DNA of 64,000 nucleotides from Salinarchaeum laminariae (GCF_023204835.1 NZ_CP096270.1:2356001-2420000), one strand, 5' to 3'; shown: positions 35,538-45,900, numbered from the stretch's first letter. Notes: a model not told the origin generated them from the letters alone. Program-made: numbers and translations.

Positions 35538-36277
35538 GCCACGAACCCAGCCCCGGTATCGACCCCGACGGCGAGCTGGTCGACGGCTGGCCGACGCGAC
35601 TCACTGGCGTCACGGAGACCATCGTCGCGACGAAGGGGCCGAACGGTCTGTGGAATCAGGCGGCACTCGGAATCACACCGGATGCAGCGAATACGGATTC
35701 CGTCGAGCCAGGTTCGGACACTCCGATGACTGCCCGGACCTACGGGAAGACTCGTACGCGACGGAATTTCGACGCAATCAGTGGCTCAGACGTCAATACA
35801 AGCGGGAAGGAAACCTCTCCGACGAAAATAGACGAAAAACTCCAACCAGGCCCCACCGATGCAGAGGCGTTCGTTCAGTTCACGCGCGACCCGCTGGACT
35901 TCGTCGAGGCAGCCCTCGGCGTCTTCGAAACCGACGCCCCGATTCTTGCCTCTGCAGACGCATGGACCCGGATAATCGTCGACGAGGGAGGCCGAACCGA
36001 CGATCAGGGCACGGAGATCGTCGAGTGGTCACTCAGTCCGGTCGAATCCGGCGTTCGCGATCGGGTGGTTCCGACCGTCAATCGGGGTTGTGCCGCCGTC
36101 ATTGAAGCGACTGTCCCGGCCTCACGACTCGACGTCGAGGCCTTCGACGATGCCGACGGTCTGGAACGCCTCGCAAAGCTCGGCGACGTCGTCGCTACTG
36201 CGGGGGACGAGCGATCGACGGCTGCCTTCGCACGGATCGACGAGCACGTTGGCTGGCGGCAGCAGTTCGAAGAGTAA
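35534..36277 (+). CDS. DUF447 family flavin-reductase-fold protein with inserted segments
   Basis: 247 aa. DUF447 landmarks: ETIVATKGPNGLWNQAALG, MTARTYGKTRTRRNFD and FVQFTRDPLDFVEAALGV, then VEWSLSPVESGVRDRVVP and NRGCAAVIEATV. The fold is related to FMN-binding split barrels. Two stretches look inserted: residues about 48-64 and 81-107 (SGSDVNTSGKETSPTKIDEK), polar, Lys-containing and visibly lower in GC than the flanks. The GTG start overlaps the CitG-like stop. Reaction unknown; the neighbourhood points to cofactor synthesis. Confidence 0.82.
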   Translation: MSHEPSPGIDPDGELVDGWPTRLTGVTETIVATKGPNGLWNQAALGITPDAANTDSVEPGSDTPMTARTYGKTRTRRNFDAISGSDVNTSGKETSPTKIDEKLQPGPTDAEAFVQFTRDPLDFVEAALGVFETDAPILASADAWTRIIVDEGGRTDDQGTEIVEWSLSPVESGVRDRVVPTVNRGCAAVIEATVPASRLDVEAFDDADGLERLAKLGDVVATAGDERSTAAFARIDEHVGWRQQFEE

Positions 36278-36378
36278 TTTCGACGTCGTGGGACTGTGTA
36301 CGACGGGTAGGCTGCCTGGTTCAGTGATGGTGAACACAACGAAGGCTGAGGATCAGACGGCGAGCCGTGGCTTTCGGT

Positions 36379-37785
36379 CTACTCTTCGCCGAGAATACCG
36401 GGACGAGTCATCGATTCGGGATCGAGCACCTCGTCGGCCTCCGCTTCGCTCAAGTAGCCCTCCTCGACCACGATCTCGCGGACGGTCTTGTCCTCTGCAA
36501 GCGCCTGTTTTGCGGCTTTGCTCGCTTTGTCGTAGCCGATGTGGGGGTTCAGCGCGGTCGCGAGCGCCATCGACTGCTCGACCTGTGACTCGCAGTGTGG
36601 CTCGTTGGCCTCGAGTTTCGCGACGAACTTCTCTGCGAAGGTGCCGCTGGCGTTGGCCAGGAGCTGCGTGGATTCGAGGAAGTTGCTAGCGATCACGGGC
36701 TTGTAGAGGTTGAGATCGAGTTCGCCACGGGCCGATCCCGCCGAGACTGCGGCGTCGTTGCCGACGACCTGTTTGTGGACCTGATTGACGGACTCGGCAA
36801 CGACGGGGTTGATCTTGCCAGGCATGATCGAAGAGCCTGGCTGGTTCTCGGGTTGTTCGATTTCGCCCAGCCCGTTGCGTGGTCCGGAGGCGAACAGCCG
36901 GAGGTCGTTGGCCATCTTGTTCAGCGAGCCGGCGATCGTTCGCAGTGCGCCGTGGGCGGCGCCCATCGCGTCGTGAGCGGCCTGGGCTTCGAAGTGGTTC
37001 TCGGCCTCGCTGAAGGGAAGACCGGTCTCTTCGGAGATGTACTCTGCAGCACGCTCGGCGAACTCCTCGTGGGTGTTGAGTCCCGTTCCGACGGCCGTTC
37101 CTCCGAGTGCCAGCTCTTCGAGGTGGTCGCCGGCGGTGTCGAGCCGTTCCAGCCCCCGCTCGACCTGCGTACGGTAGCCGCCGAACTCCTGGCCGAGGCG
37201 GACCGGCGTGGCGTCCTGGAGATGCGTCCGGCCGGTTTTGACGACGCCATCGAACTCCTCCTCTTTCTCCGCGAGCGCCTCCTCCAGCGTCACCAGCGCC
37301 GGGACGAGATCCTTCTCGACCGCCTCGAGCGCGGCAACGTGCATCGCCGTCGGGATCACGTCGTTGCTGGACTGACCGAAGTTGACGTGATCGTTGGGGT
37401 GGACCTCCCGACTGCCGATCTCGCCACCGACGATCTCCGTCGCTCGGTTAGCGATGACCTCGTTGGCGTTCATGTTCGAGGAGGTCCCCGAGCCGGTCTG
37501 GAACACGTCGACAGGGAACTGGTCGTCGTGATCGCCGACGATGACTTCGTTCGCTGCGGCAACGATGGCTTCGCCTTTCTCCTCGGGAATCAATCCGAGG
37601 TCGAGGTTGGCCTGTGCCGCGGCCTTCTTCACGATGCCGAGTGCGCGAACGAACCGACGACCGAACGTCCGGTCCGAGATCGGGAAGTTCTCGACCGCGC
37701 GCTGGGTTTGTGCGCCCCAGTAGGCGTCGGCCGGCACCTGCATCTCGCCGAGGCTATCCCGCTCCGTGCGGTAATCCTCCGTCAT
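36379..37785 (-). CDS. fumC: Fumarate hydratase class II
   Basis: 468 aa from ATG 37785. Aspartase/fumarase superfamily: GSGTSSNMNANEVIANRA, VHPNDHVNFGQSSND, GRTHLQDATPVRLGQEF, and the signature loop GSSIMPGKINPV. Interconverts fumarate and malate in the citric acid cycle without an iron-sulfur cluster. A TATA box at about -26 fits a leaderless transcript, and the open frame upstream (rich in TH repeats from the dinucleotide tract) is not coding. It is downstream of fen on the same strand, separated by 119 bases holding the GT repeat. Confidence 0.96.
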   Translation of the reverse strand: MTEDYRTERDSLGEMQVPADAYWGAQTQRAVENFPISDRTFGRRFVRALGIVKKAAAQANLDLGLIPEEKGEAIVAAANEVIVGDHDDQFPVDVFQTGSGTSSNMNANEVIANRATEIVGGEIGSREVHPNDHVNFGQSSNDVIPTAMHVAALEAVEKDLVPALVTLEEALAEKEEEFDGVVKTGRTHLQDATPVRLGQEFGGYRTQVERGLERLDTAGDHLEELALGGTAVGTGLNTHEEFAERAAEYISEETGLPFSEAENHFEAQAAHDAMGAAHGALRTIAGSLNKMANDLRLFASGPRNGLGEIEQPENQPGSSIMPGKINPVVAESVNQVHKQVVGNDAAVSAGSARGELDLNLYKPVIASNFLESTQLLANASGTFAEKFVAKLEANEPHCESQVEQSMALATALNPHIGYDKASKAAKQALAEDKTVREIVVEEGYLSEAEADEVLDPESMTRPGILGEE

Positions 37786-37807
37786 GGGTGAGAATTCTCG
37801 GGCCGGG

Positions 37808-37815
37808 AGTAAAAC
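37808..37815 (-). promoter_or_regulatory. TATA box of fumC
   Basis: GTTTTACT on the minus strand, centred about 26 bases before the fumC ATG; places the promoter between the start codon and the dinucleotide tract. Confidence 0.5.
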
Positions 37816-37855
37816 GCACCGGATTGACGAATCCGACGCGAGCGGCGATGACGTA

Positions 37856-37890
<35 letters not shown>

Positions 37891-37904
37891 CCGCGGCGAC
37901 GAAC

Positions 37905-38885
37905 TCAGCTCCAGCGATCGAGTCCGGTCTGCTGGGTCGCTTCTCGAATCCGCTCGAACCCGCGGTCGACTTCGTCCTCGGCGACGCCCCAACCGTCCAC
38001 GACCAACTCCCGCGCTGCCTCGACGTCCGGCTCGACCGTGAGATCGAGATCGTACTCGTCGGTCACCGGCGGATCGAAGAACAGTTGCCGGATGCGATCG
38101 GCGTGCGGGAGGGTCTCGCCGCGATCGTCGAGAACACCGTAGAGATCGTCATGTTCCTTGATCGCAGTGATGGCGGTCTTGGGCCCGATGCCGTGGACGC
38201 CCTCGTTGAAGTCCGTCCCACAGAGGATGCCGGCGTCGACGAGCTGCTCGTAGGTGATGTCGTGTCGGTCGAGTGTTGCCTGCAGGTCCATTCGTTCGAC
38301 GTCCCCACTACTCGTGAGATCGCGGTACGTGATCGGCGATCCGAACAGGAGCGCGTCGTAGTCCTCCGTTCCTGCTGCGTCGACGTCGCCGATACTCGCC
38401 ATGTGGGCACACTGGGCCTCGCCTTCAGCGGGCGCCTCGATCACGGGAAGGTCCAGTCGCTGTAGTAGCTCACGGGAGGTGGACTGGATCGTCTCAGTTA
38501 GGCGCTGGGTCTGGGACTCGAGTCGCGCGACCTCCGTCGCATCGCCAGACTCCCGGGCTTCTTCGAGTTGTTCCTCTCGCTTTTTGCGCTCCTCCCTGCG
38601 TTGGGCGACCTCGTCGTCTTTCAGTTCGGTGACTGCGCCGTCGAAGACGAACACCGGCGTAACGTCGTTTTCGAGAAACCGCGGTACGCCCTGGCAGATG
38701 CCGATGAGGTTCGCTACCTCTTCGCCGTTCGGCGTCGTGTAGGCGTCATCGCGCGTAAATCGGACGACCGTCGTCAGATACCGATACAGCCAGTTGTGGG
38801 CGTCGATAGCGACGACGTCACCGGCGAGCGTGTCGATCGACACGCTCTCGATCGCGGCGAGATCTCGCAGAGCTGCGTTCCCCAT
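37905..38885 (-). CDS. fen: Flap endonuclease 1
   Basis: 326 aa. XPG/FEN-1: N-terminal MGNAALRDL start, [14 protein letters not shown] (metal Asp), [44 protein letters not shown], and the helix-hairpin-helix region [20 protein letters not shown]. It removes 5' flaps during Okazaki fragment maturation, a partner of the DNA ligase encoded 8 kb upstream. The C-terminal PCNA-interacting peptide reads QQTGLDRWS; the usual final aromatic residue is Ser, so PCNA binding may be weaker or different. Same strand as fumC. Confidence 0.96.
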   Translation of the reverse strand: MGNAALRDLAAIESVSIDTLAGDVVAIDAHNWLYRYLTTVVRFTRDDAYTTPNGEEVANLIGICQGVPRFLENDVTPVFVFDGAVTELKDDEVAQRREERKKREEQLEEARESGDATEVARLESQTQRLTETIQSTSRELLQRLDLPVIEAPAEGEAQCAHMASIGDVDAAGTEDYDALLFGSPITYRDLTSSGDVERMDLQATLDRHDITYEQLVDAGILCGTDFNEGVHGIGPKTAITAIKEHDDLYGVLDDRGETLPHADRIRQLFFDPPVTDEYDLDLTVEPDVEAARELVVDGWGVAEDEVDRGFERIREATQQTGLDRWS

Positions 38886-38948
38886 TGAGGCCAGCTATGC
38901 CATCACTGGGCTTGAATCCCCGTCATAGCGAATCGGCGGAGGGGACGA

Positions 38949-39527
38949 TTACTCCAGGTCGATAGTGGTCGGCACTGTAGTACCGAGGTGTCGCTGGACG
39001 ACAGCTGTCTGTCTCTCTGGGAGGTCGCGCTCGCCGAAGCGCGCCAGCCCGTCCCGATAGTCCTCCCGTGACCGTTCCCCACCTGCCGGTGCTTCGAGTA
39101 CGAGCTCGCCCATCCCGCTTTCCTCTCCGGTGAATTCGAACCCCGCTTGATAGCAGGCCTGGTACGCGATCGGGTTGTTGACGCCGATTCTGACGCGGTC
39201 GTACCCGCGATCAGCGCCGACGGCGTGATCAACGACGAACGCGAGCAACGTCGGACCAATTCGCTCTCCCCTCCGATCCTCGCGAACGGAGACGTAGCGA
39301 ATTCGGAGGGCGGCCTGTGCGGCTCGATCCTCGTCGAAGGACGCGGCTGCCAGCACCTCGCCGCTGGCGGGCTCCCAGATACCGTCCTCTGGAAGCGCCA
39401 CGTCGTCTTCGACGGCGACGGCGATGCCCGTCCGACCGGTAGCGAAGTTCCCGGCGTACGCGAACTGCTCATGGTCGACGGTCAGTCGTGGCGAGTCGTC
39501 GGGCCAGCCGAGCACTCCGAGTTCCAC
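38949..39527 (-). CDS. GNAT family N-acetyltransferase
   Basis: 192 aa with GTG start. Acetyl-CoA motif: IRYVSVREDRRGERIGPTLLAFVVDHA (the R/Q-x-x-G-x-G/A site appears as RRGERIG), then RVRIGVNNPIAYQACYQAGFEFTGEE, which is the usual C-terminal GNAT strand-helix. The C-terminal extension of about 50 residues (GERSREDYRDGLARFGERDLPERQ) is charged and helical. The substrate cannot be predicted. It lies upstream of fen on the same strand with 63 bases between. Confidence 0.82.
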   Translation of the reverse strand: MELGVLGWPDDSPRLTVDHEQFAYAGNFATGRTGIAVAVEDDVALPEDGIWEPASGEVLAAASFDEDRAAQAALRIRYVSVREDRRGERIGPTLLAFVVDHAVGADRGYDRVRIGVNNPIAYQACYQAGFEFTGEESGMGELVLEAPAGGERSREDYRDGLARFGERDLPERQTAVVQRHLGTTVPTTIDLE

Positions 39528-39638
39528 GGCTGGGTGAAGGGTCCGCTGTGACGTATGGCCTTCGACAATGAGGGCACGAGGAGAGACGATCGTTCGGTCA
39601 GTGCGGCTGAACCGTATCGCTGGAGCTCTAGTTGCGGA

Positions 39639-40451
39639 TCAGACGCGCTGGTAGATCCGCAGGGTACTGTCCACGACTTCGAATGCGGATTGAAGCGCTG
39701 GCGGAATCGTCTCCGCCTTCCCGATGACGAGATAGCCGCCCGAGCGCATCGACTCCGCTATCGTCGACAGCACCGGCTGCTTGTACTCGTTGTCGATGTA
39801 GATGAACAGGTTCCGGCACATGACGAGGTCGAACTCCGACTTCGACTCGTCGTTGATGAGGTCGTGTTTCTCGAAACGGATCGGAGCGCGGACGTTCTGG
39901 CGCATCCGGAACCGATCGCCCGATCGCTCGACGTAACTGTGGTAGTTCGAGAGAAACTGCAGCTGCTCGTCCACGTCGATCGTGCGGGTATTTTCGTAGA
40001 TTCCGTTCCGCGCGTGATCGAGGGACTCGTCGTTGATGTCCGTCGCACGGATCCGCACTCGCTTTGGGTCGCACCTCGCGTCGTCGTGTGCAAGCATCGA
40101 CAGCGAGTACGGTTCGCGACCGTCGGCACAGGCGGCACTCCACGCCCGAACGATCGACCGCTCCTCGGTCAGTTCGCGGAGGCGCTCGCGGATCCCTTCC
40201 CAGACGTCGGGGTTCCGGAAGAAGCCGGTGACGTTGATCGAGAGCGCGTCGAGAAGCGCCTGTTGCTCCTCGGGATTCCCGACGAGGAGCTCGTGATACT
40301 CCTCGAAGTTCTCGGTGTCGGTCCGCCTGATACGAGACGTGAACCGGCGCTTGAGGTAGCTATCGTTGTAATGACTCGTCGCAAACGACATTTCGTCTTC
40401 GACGAACGTTGCCAGATCGTCGAAGCCGGCGTCCGAATCGACCTCGCTCAC
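39639..40451 (-). CDS. cheR: Chemotaxis protein methyltransferase CheR
   Basis: 270 aa from GTG 40451, overlapping the cheD stop by 4 bases. N-terminal helical domain (FATSHYNDSYLKRRFTSRI), INVTGFFRNPDVWEGI, the SAM-binding region RAWSAACADGREPYSLSML, IRATDINDESLDHARNGIY, and VMCRNLFIYIDNEYKQPVLS. It methylates glutamates on chemoreceptors with S-adenosylmethionine, opposing CheB. Last gene of the overlapping che operon; no chemoreceptor gene is present in the window. Confidence 0.96.
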   Translation of the reverse strand: MSEVDSDAGFDDLATFVEDEMSFATSHYNDSYLKRRFTSRIRRTDTENFEEYHELLVGNPEEQQALLDALSINVTGFFRNPDVWEGIRERLRELTEERSIVRAWSAACADGREPYSLSMLAHDDARCDPKRVRIRATDINDESLDHARNGIYENTRTIDVDEQLQFLSNYHSYVERSGDRFRMRQNVRAPIRFEKHDLINDESKSEFDLVMCRNLFIYIDNEYKQPVLSTIAESMRSGGYLVIGKAETIPPALQSAFEVVDSTLRIYQRV

Positions 40452-40987
40452 AGTTCGGTCACTCCGGCGCCCTCTCCGTCGTCGACTTCGCCGTCGGCGA
40501 CGGTGATGGTGAGCACGCCAGTGGTCGCGTTGAACTCGACGGTACGACCCTTCTTGCCGCCGACGTCCTCGGCGACGAGCGGGACGCCCAGCTTCTCGAG
40601 TTCTGACTTCGCAGCCTCGACGTTCCGGATCCCGACGCCCTCGCCGAAGCTCTCGAACTCGAACATGTCGCTGCCCCCGGCGATCTTGGCTTCGACGTCC
40701 GTGTACGTTGCTCCCTCCTCGACCATGCGTCGGAGGAGCGCGCGGATCGCGGTGTCGGCGAACTTCCCCGGGTTCGTGGGTTCGGAGCCGGCCTCGTCGC
40801 CACTCGGAAGCATCACGTGTGCCAGGCCACCGACCTCGGCCTGGTCGTCGTAGAGCGCGACAGCCAGACACGAGCCGAGCCCGTAGGACTTGAGAGTCGT
40901 ATCGGCGTCCGTGACGACGAACTCCGAGATGCCGACCTGGACTTGCTGGGGCGTCGGCGCCCCCGGTTCACTGCCATACGTTTTCAT
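40448..40987 (-). CDS. cheD: Chemoreceptor glutamine deamidase CheD
   Basis: 179 aa. The catalytic pair is visible: Cys40 in YGLGSCLAVALYD and His57 in VGGLAHVMLP; later motifs are MVEEGATYTDVEAKIAGGSDMF and GIRNVEAAKSELEKLGV. It deamidates receptor glutamines and its activity is set by CheC binding; two cheC genes lie directly upstream. Starts 3 bases after the cheC2 stop and overlaps cheR by 4 bases. Confidence 0.96.
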   Translation of the reverse strand: MKTYGSEPGAPTPQQVQVGISEFVVTDADTTLKSYGLGSCLAVALYDDQAEVGGLAHVMLPSGDEAGSEPTNPGKFADTAIRALLRRMVEEGATYTDVEAKIAGGSDMFEFESFGEGVGIRNVEAAKSELEKLGVPLVAEDVGGKKGRTVEFNATTGVLTITVADGEVDDGEGAGVTEL

Positions 40988-40990
40988 GAA

Positions 40991-42304
40991 TCAGGCCTCG
41001 TCGATCGGGAAGTCCGCTTCGATCGGTTCGTCGTCGATGCGATCGACGTCGAGCTGTGAGAGAGCCCGTTCGAGATCGTCCTCGTCGGGGATCGCGTAGA
41101 TCTCCACGTCGAACCCGCGTTCGGCTGCCTGGACGTGCGTGTCGAAGACGAACGCGAACTCCTGTGAATCGCCGAACTGGAGGACGATCGGGTCCATCAC
41201 GGCGGCTCCGAGATCGTGGGAGTACTCCGGGGGCGTGTGGTCGATGTTTGTATCGAGCACGTTCGCCCAACCGTCGAGGAAGCCACTCGCCATGATGTTC
41301 GAGAGCTCCTTGATCGCGCTCTGTCCCATCTCGCCGAACGCGTCGTCGGGCGCACTCGGAAGCATACCTTCGACGACGGTCGCCGCGGACTCCTCTTCGA
41401 AACAGAAGACCAGATAGCCACTCGGCGTGCCCTCGAACTCGAAGGCGACGGCGATCAGCTGCCGGTTGCCAAGCTCCTGTGGAATCGCGGCCATCGGCAC
41501 GAAGTTGAGCCGGCGGAGCTCGATCTCCGTATCGAACCCGGTCATCGTCGAGATGTTGTCGGCGACCTCCTCCGCCCCACGCTGGGCCATGCGATCGAAT
41601 CCGACCAGCTTGTCGTACTCGATGCCCTCGGTCTCGCGGAGCCGATCGAGGAGATCAGCGAAGTCGTCGTGGTCGGGAAAGAGGTAATGAGTGAAACCGA
41701 TTGCTTCACCCACAGCCTCGATCTGACTGCGGAACATGATCGCCATATCCTCTTCGCCCGGCGTGGTGTCGATTCCGTCGAGGAAGGGCTCCGGATCGGT
41801 CCCCTGGACGAACTGTGGGGTGGTCATGTCGATCGCAGTCTCGAGGACGTCCGCCCAGCCGTCCACGAATCCGCTGTTGATGATTTGGCCGACCTCTTCC
41901 ATCGCTGACTGGCTCAGTTCGTCGAACTCCGCTGGGGCAGCTGCGTCTGCTCCCGCGTCCGTGCCAGTCGCGTCGACGGCAGCGTCCTCGCCATCGGCCA
42001 CCGCCGGAGCGGTGTCGTCGAACTCCTCACCGAGCAGCGTCTCCAGTACGCGACGTGCACTGTCGGCGTCGAAGACGACCATAGAGTGCCCCTCGATCGC
42101 GCCAGAGAGTTCGACGCGAACGGCAACTTTCTCGCCACCGGCGGCCAGCTCCTTTCGGATCTCGTTGCCGCGCACGAAGTTCAGCTTCGTGATACCGACG
42201 CGGGCCTCGACTTCGGCGATGCCCGTCAGTCGGCCAGCGGCGATCCCGGCCCCTTCCCGAGCCATCTCGTGGAAGGTTCCAAGTGCCGTAGTGTCGAGCC
42301 TCAT
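40991..42304 (-). CDS. cheC: CheY-P phosphatase CheC, duplicated (two-domain) form
   Basis: 437 aa, about twice the usual CheC length: two CheC domains (about 1-205 and 220-420) separated by an acidic Ala-rich linker within the first (about 95-125). Phosphatase-type E-x-x-N signatures appear at SQSAMEEVGQIINSGFVDGW, AQRGAEEVADNISTM and GQSAIKELSNIMASGFLDGW; the N-terminal one of domain 1 (MAREGAGIAAGRL) lacks the Glu and Asn. So three potential active sites remain. The product should dephosphorylate CheY-P and bind CheD. Overlaps the preceding cheC by 4 bases. Confidence 0.93.
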   Translation of the reverse strand: MRLDTTALGTFHEMAREGAGIAAGRLTGIAEVEARVGITKLNFVRGNEIRKELAAGGEKVAVRVELSGAIEGHSMVVFDADSARRVLETLLGEEFDDTAPAVADGEDAAVDATGTDAGADAAAPAEFDELSQSAMEEVGQIINSGFVDGWADVLETAIDMTTPQFVQGTDPEPFLDGIDTTPGEEDMAIMFRSQIEAVGEAIGFTHYLFPDHDDFADLLDRLRETEGIEYDKLVGFDRMAQRGAEEVADNISTMTGFDTEIELRRLNFVPMAAIPQELGNRQLIAVAFEFEGTPSGYLVFCFEEESAATVVEGMLPSAPDDAFGEMGQSAIKELSNIMASGFLDGWANVLDTNIDHTPPEYSHDLGAAVMDPIVLQFGDSQEFAFVFDTHVQAAERGFDVEIYAIPDEDDLERALSQLDVDRIDDEPIEADFPIDEA

Positions 42305-42906
42305 GCTGTGGCGGTCTCGAGATTGTTGACCATTTCCACGAACTCCTCGAGATCGGGGAAGGCGTAGATCTCCGCCTCGATCTCGTAGCTGGGGACGTTG
42401 AGACTCGAATCGAAGAACAGTGCGAGATCGTCGCCGCCAAGTCCGGCGGTTCGCTCGACGATCTCACCCGCGGGGGCATAGACGAGCTGCGGGGTAGCAA
42501 CGTCGATCGTCGTTCCGAGCACGTCAGCCCAGCCGTCGATGAATCCCGACGCCATCATGTTGCCGAGCTCTTCGACTGCGGAGCGCGCCATCTCTCCGGA
42601 GACGGAGGACATGTCGTCGACCATGTCAGAGAGCATGAGCGCGGTGATCTTCTTCGCGCTGGACTCGGGGAAGAGGATCAGGACGTGGCCGTGTGGGGGT
42701 TCCATCAGCCGCGTCCGGACGCCCACGCGCTTGCCGGCGTCGAGCTGGGCTTTGATGTCCTCGATCTCGACGAAGTTCGTGGTCGTCACCTCCATCTGGG
42801 CGTCCTCTCCCGTGAGGGTGGACATGTTCTCGGCGACGCCGTTCGTCCCTACTTTTGCCATCTCGTTGATGAAGCTCAACTTCCGAATATCGACCATTAG
42901 CGTCAT
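42301..42906 (-). CDS. cheC: CheY-P phosphatase CheC, single-domain form
   Basis: 201 aa from ATG 42906; ATG 42897 (VDIRKLSFINEMAK) is an equally good start. One CheC domain: FINEMAKVGTNGVAENMSTLTG and ARSAVEELGNMMASGFIDGW carry the E-x-x-N phosphatase residues. The C-terminal third (LFFDSSLNVPSYEIEAEIYAFPDLEEFVEMV) matches the last part of the two-domain paralogue downstream, so the pair arose by duplication. It lies 19 bases after the cheA stop and its stop overlaps cheC2. Confidence 0.93.
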   Translation of the reverse strand: MTLMVDIRKLSFINEMAKVGTNGVAENMSTLTGEDAQMEVTTTNFVEIEDIKAQLDAGKRVGVRTRLMEPPHGHVLILFPESSAKKITALMLSDMVDDMSSVSGEMARSAVEELGNMMASGFIDGWADVLGTTIDVATPQLVYAPAGEIVERTAGLGGDDLALFFDSSLNVPSYEIEAEIYAFPDLEEFVEMVNNLETATA

Positions 42907-42925
42907 TTGTGAACCTCGTATGCGA

Positions 42926-45900
42926 TCATAGCGTTTCAACGTCCAGGATCGTTACCACGTCCCCGTCACCGAGAACGCTCGCACCACTGAGTCCAGGTAC
43001 GTCGCCGAGTACGCCCTCGAAGGGTTTCACGACGACCTCCTGCTGTTCGCGGACGCGATCGCAGTGGATCGCTGCCTCACGAACGTCGTTCCGGAGGTGA
43101 ACGAGCATTCCCGAGTTCGGGTCAGACCGTCCCGGAGTGGACAGCGCTTCGTCCAGCCGGATCAGCTCGCGTCGGTCCTCGCCGCCGTCGCTCACCAGGA
43201 CTTCCTGTCCGTCCTGGGTCTCGACGCCGACCACCGGACCGATCTCGTCGACGGTTTTGATTGGAATACCGTACTCCTCGCCCCCCACGTCGACGAACAG
43301 CACCTCTGCAATCGCCAGCGTCACCGGCAACTCCATCGTGATCGTCGTCCCCTCGCCGGGCTCGGTGTCGACGGAGACGGTGCCGTCGAGACGATCGACC
43401 GTCTCGGCGACGACGTCCATCCCGACGCCGCGCCCACTGACGTCGGTGACCTCCGCTGCCGTCGAGAAGCCCGAGTGGAAGATCAACTCGAGGACGTCGT
43501 CGTCATCCATCGAGTCGACCTCGGATCGGGTGTGGATCCCCTCCTCGACGGCCGCGTCACGCAGGGCATCGACTTCGATGCCGGCCCCGTCGTCCTCGAC
43601 GGTGATCGTGACGCGGTCGCGTTCGCGGGTGGCCCTGAGCTCGACGGATCCCTCCGCCGGCTTCCCAGCCGCCTCACGAACCTCCGGCGTCTCGATCCCG
43701 TGGTCCACCGCGTTGCGGACCAGGTGAACGAGCGGATCGCCGATCTCGTCGAGGATCGACCGATCCAGTTCGACGTCCTCGCCGACCATCTCGAGGTCGA
43801 CCTGCTTGTCCTCCTCGCGTGCGACGTCGCGTACGATCCGGGGCAGCTTGTTCACTGCCGTCCGGAGCGGGACGAGTCGCACGTCCATGACGGTGTCCTG
43901 TAGTTCGCTCGTGACATCCTCGAGGTCGTCGAGTTCGTCGTCAAGCACCTCGCGGGGTTCGTTCTCGATCAGCGCACGCCGTAGTCGGGCACGGCTGGTG
44001 ACGAGCCCCTCGACCATGTTCAGCATCTCGTCGAGTGCGGCGACGTCGACGCGGATCGACTGGGTCCCCCCAGCGCTGGCCGCCGCATCTTCGTCGCTGT
44101 ACGGAACGCCGAGGCTCCGGATCCGATCGATACGCTCCTCGTCGACGTCCGGCCCCTCGTCGTCTGCCTCGGTGGCGTCGCTGAACCCGGGATCGTCGAG
44201 TGCGCTGGTCGTCGATTCGTCGCTGCCAGATGCAGCATCGGCCATCTGACCAGCGTCACCCTCTGCGGTAGAGCCAGCATCGACGCTGTCGTCGAGTCCG
44301 TCGTCTACGTCGTCGAACCCGGCATCCACGTCATCGAACTCTGCATCCACGCCGTCGTCGAAGCCAGCGGCGGCGTCGCCCTCGATGCGCGCGCCCGTGC
44401 CGACCTCTTCGGCGTCGATCGGGTCCAGCGAATCCTCCTGGCCCTCCGGCGGCGCCTCGCTGCCAGCGACGGCACTGTCGTCGAGATCGAGGACGCTGTC
44501 GTCATCGTCACCGAACCCGTCGACGGGCTCCATCTCGTCGTCCGCAGCGTCTGAATCGGCGGCAGTTCCGGCGTCTGGTTCGAGGTCAGCGGTCGCTGAC
44601 CCGTCGCCGAAGGAATCGTCTTCGAGCGCCTCGCCGACTGCGAGTCCCTCGTCGACGGAATCAGCGAAGCTGGACTGGTCTCCGTCGTCGGCACCTGCGA
44701 TCGTTCCGTCCCCGAAGTCGATGTCGCTCTCGCCGAGATCCAGCGGGTCGTCGCCGCCGGCGTCGGACACTATGTCGGCCTCGGCCGCCGCTTCGTCGAT
44801 AGCCTCGGCTTCCATCTCGCCGAAGGAGTCGTCGAGATCGAGTTCGTCGGCGCCGGCGGGCACTTCCTCCTCAGCATCGGGGGGAGACTCGTCTACGGAT
44901 TCGTCCGTGAGATCGAGGCCTCCTTCGCCGAAGGACTGGGCGCTCTCGTCGAGAGACTCCGCGTCGAGCATCTCCGCCGCGTCGAACGCCTCGTCGTCGG
45001 CAGTGACGTCTTCGACGACCGGTTCGGTATCGTCTGCAGTCGTTGGAGCCTGGGAATCGTGCGCCTCGACTGCAGGCGAAATATCGCTGTCCTCGACGGC
45101 CGGGGAAGGCTCGTCGGTAGCTGGCGACGCCGGCTCTTCGTCCAGGGCGTCGCCGGTCTCCTCGACCTCAGCACCCCTCTCGTCTGCGTCCGGAGTTGCT
45201 GCCTCTGCCTCGACGGAGCCATCTGCAGTTGGATCGGCCGTCGCGTCTGTCGCTGTATCGTCGCCGCCTGCGCCACCGAAGAGGTCCTCCGCGGTCGCGT
45301 CGGGCGACCCTGCGTCCACCGTCGCACCGTCGTCGGCTGCGTCCGTCTCCCCGGGAGAGTCAGCCGCAGCATCAACGTCGTCTCCGTCGTCGACGAGCGC
45401 CGCGTCGTCCGCCGCCGCTGCCGTCACGGCAGACTCGGCGAACGAGCCGTCGTCATCGAGTTCGTCGTCCTCGAGCAGCTCGTCGAAGCCGACCTCGTCG
45501 TCGCTATCGTACTCGTCGAACTCGAGTTCGGCGAGTTCGTCCTGGAGTTCGTCGAACCCGACGGGCTCGACCTCCTCCTTGAGCTGGGCGAACTCGGCTG
45601 CGGCGTCTTCGACCTCCTCGTCGTCTGGTGCGTCGGCGCCCGTGTCCGACTGAGCCGTGTCTACGGCTTCATCCGTCGCAGTGTCATCTGCTGCTTCGGC
45701 GTCTGGCGCCGCGTCGTCCACGGGGCCGACGTCGATGTCGTCGCCGGATATTCCGAGGTCGGCGAACGATCCGGCGTCGCCGAGATCCTCGAACTCGGAG
45801 GTGTCACCGACGTCTTCGGCCATCTCGTCGAGATCGTCGAACTGGTCGACGTCGTCGTCCTCGAGCAGTTCGTCGACGGAGAGCGTCGAGACGTCGTCCT

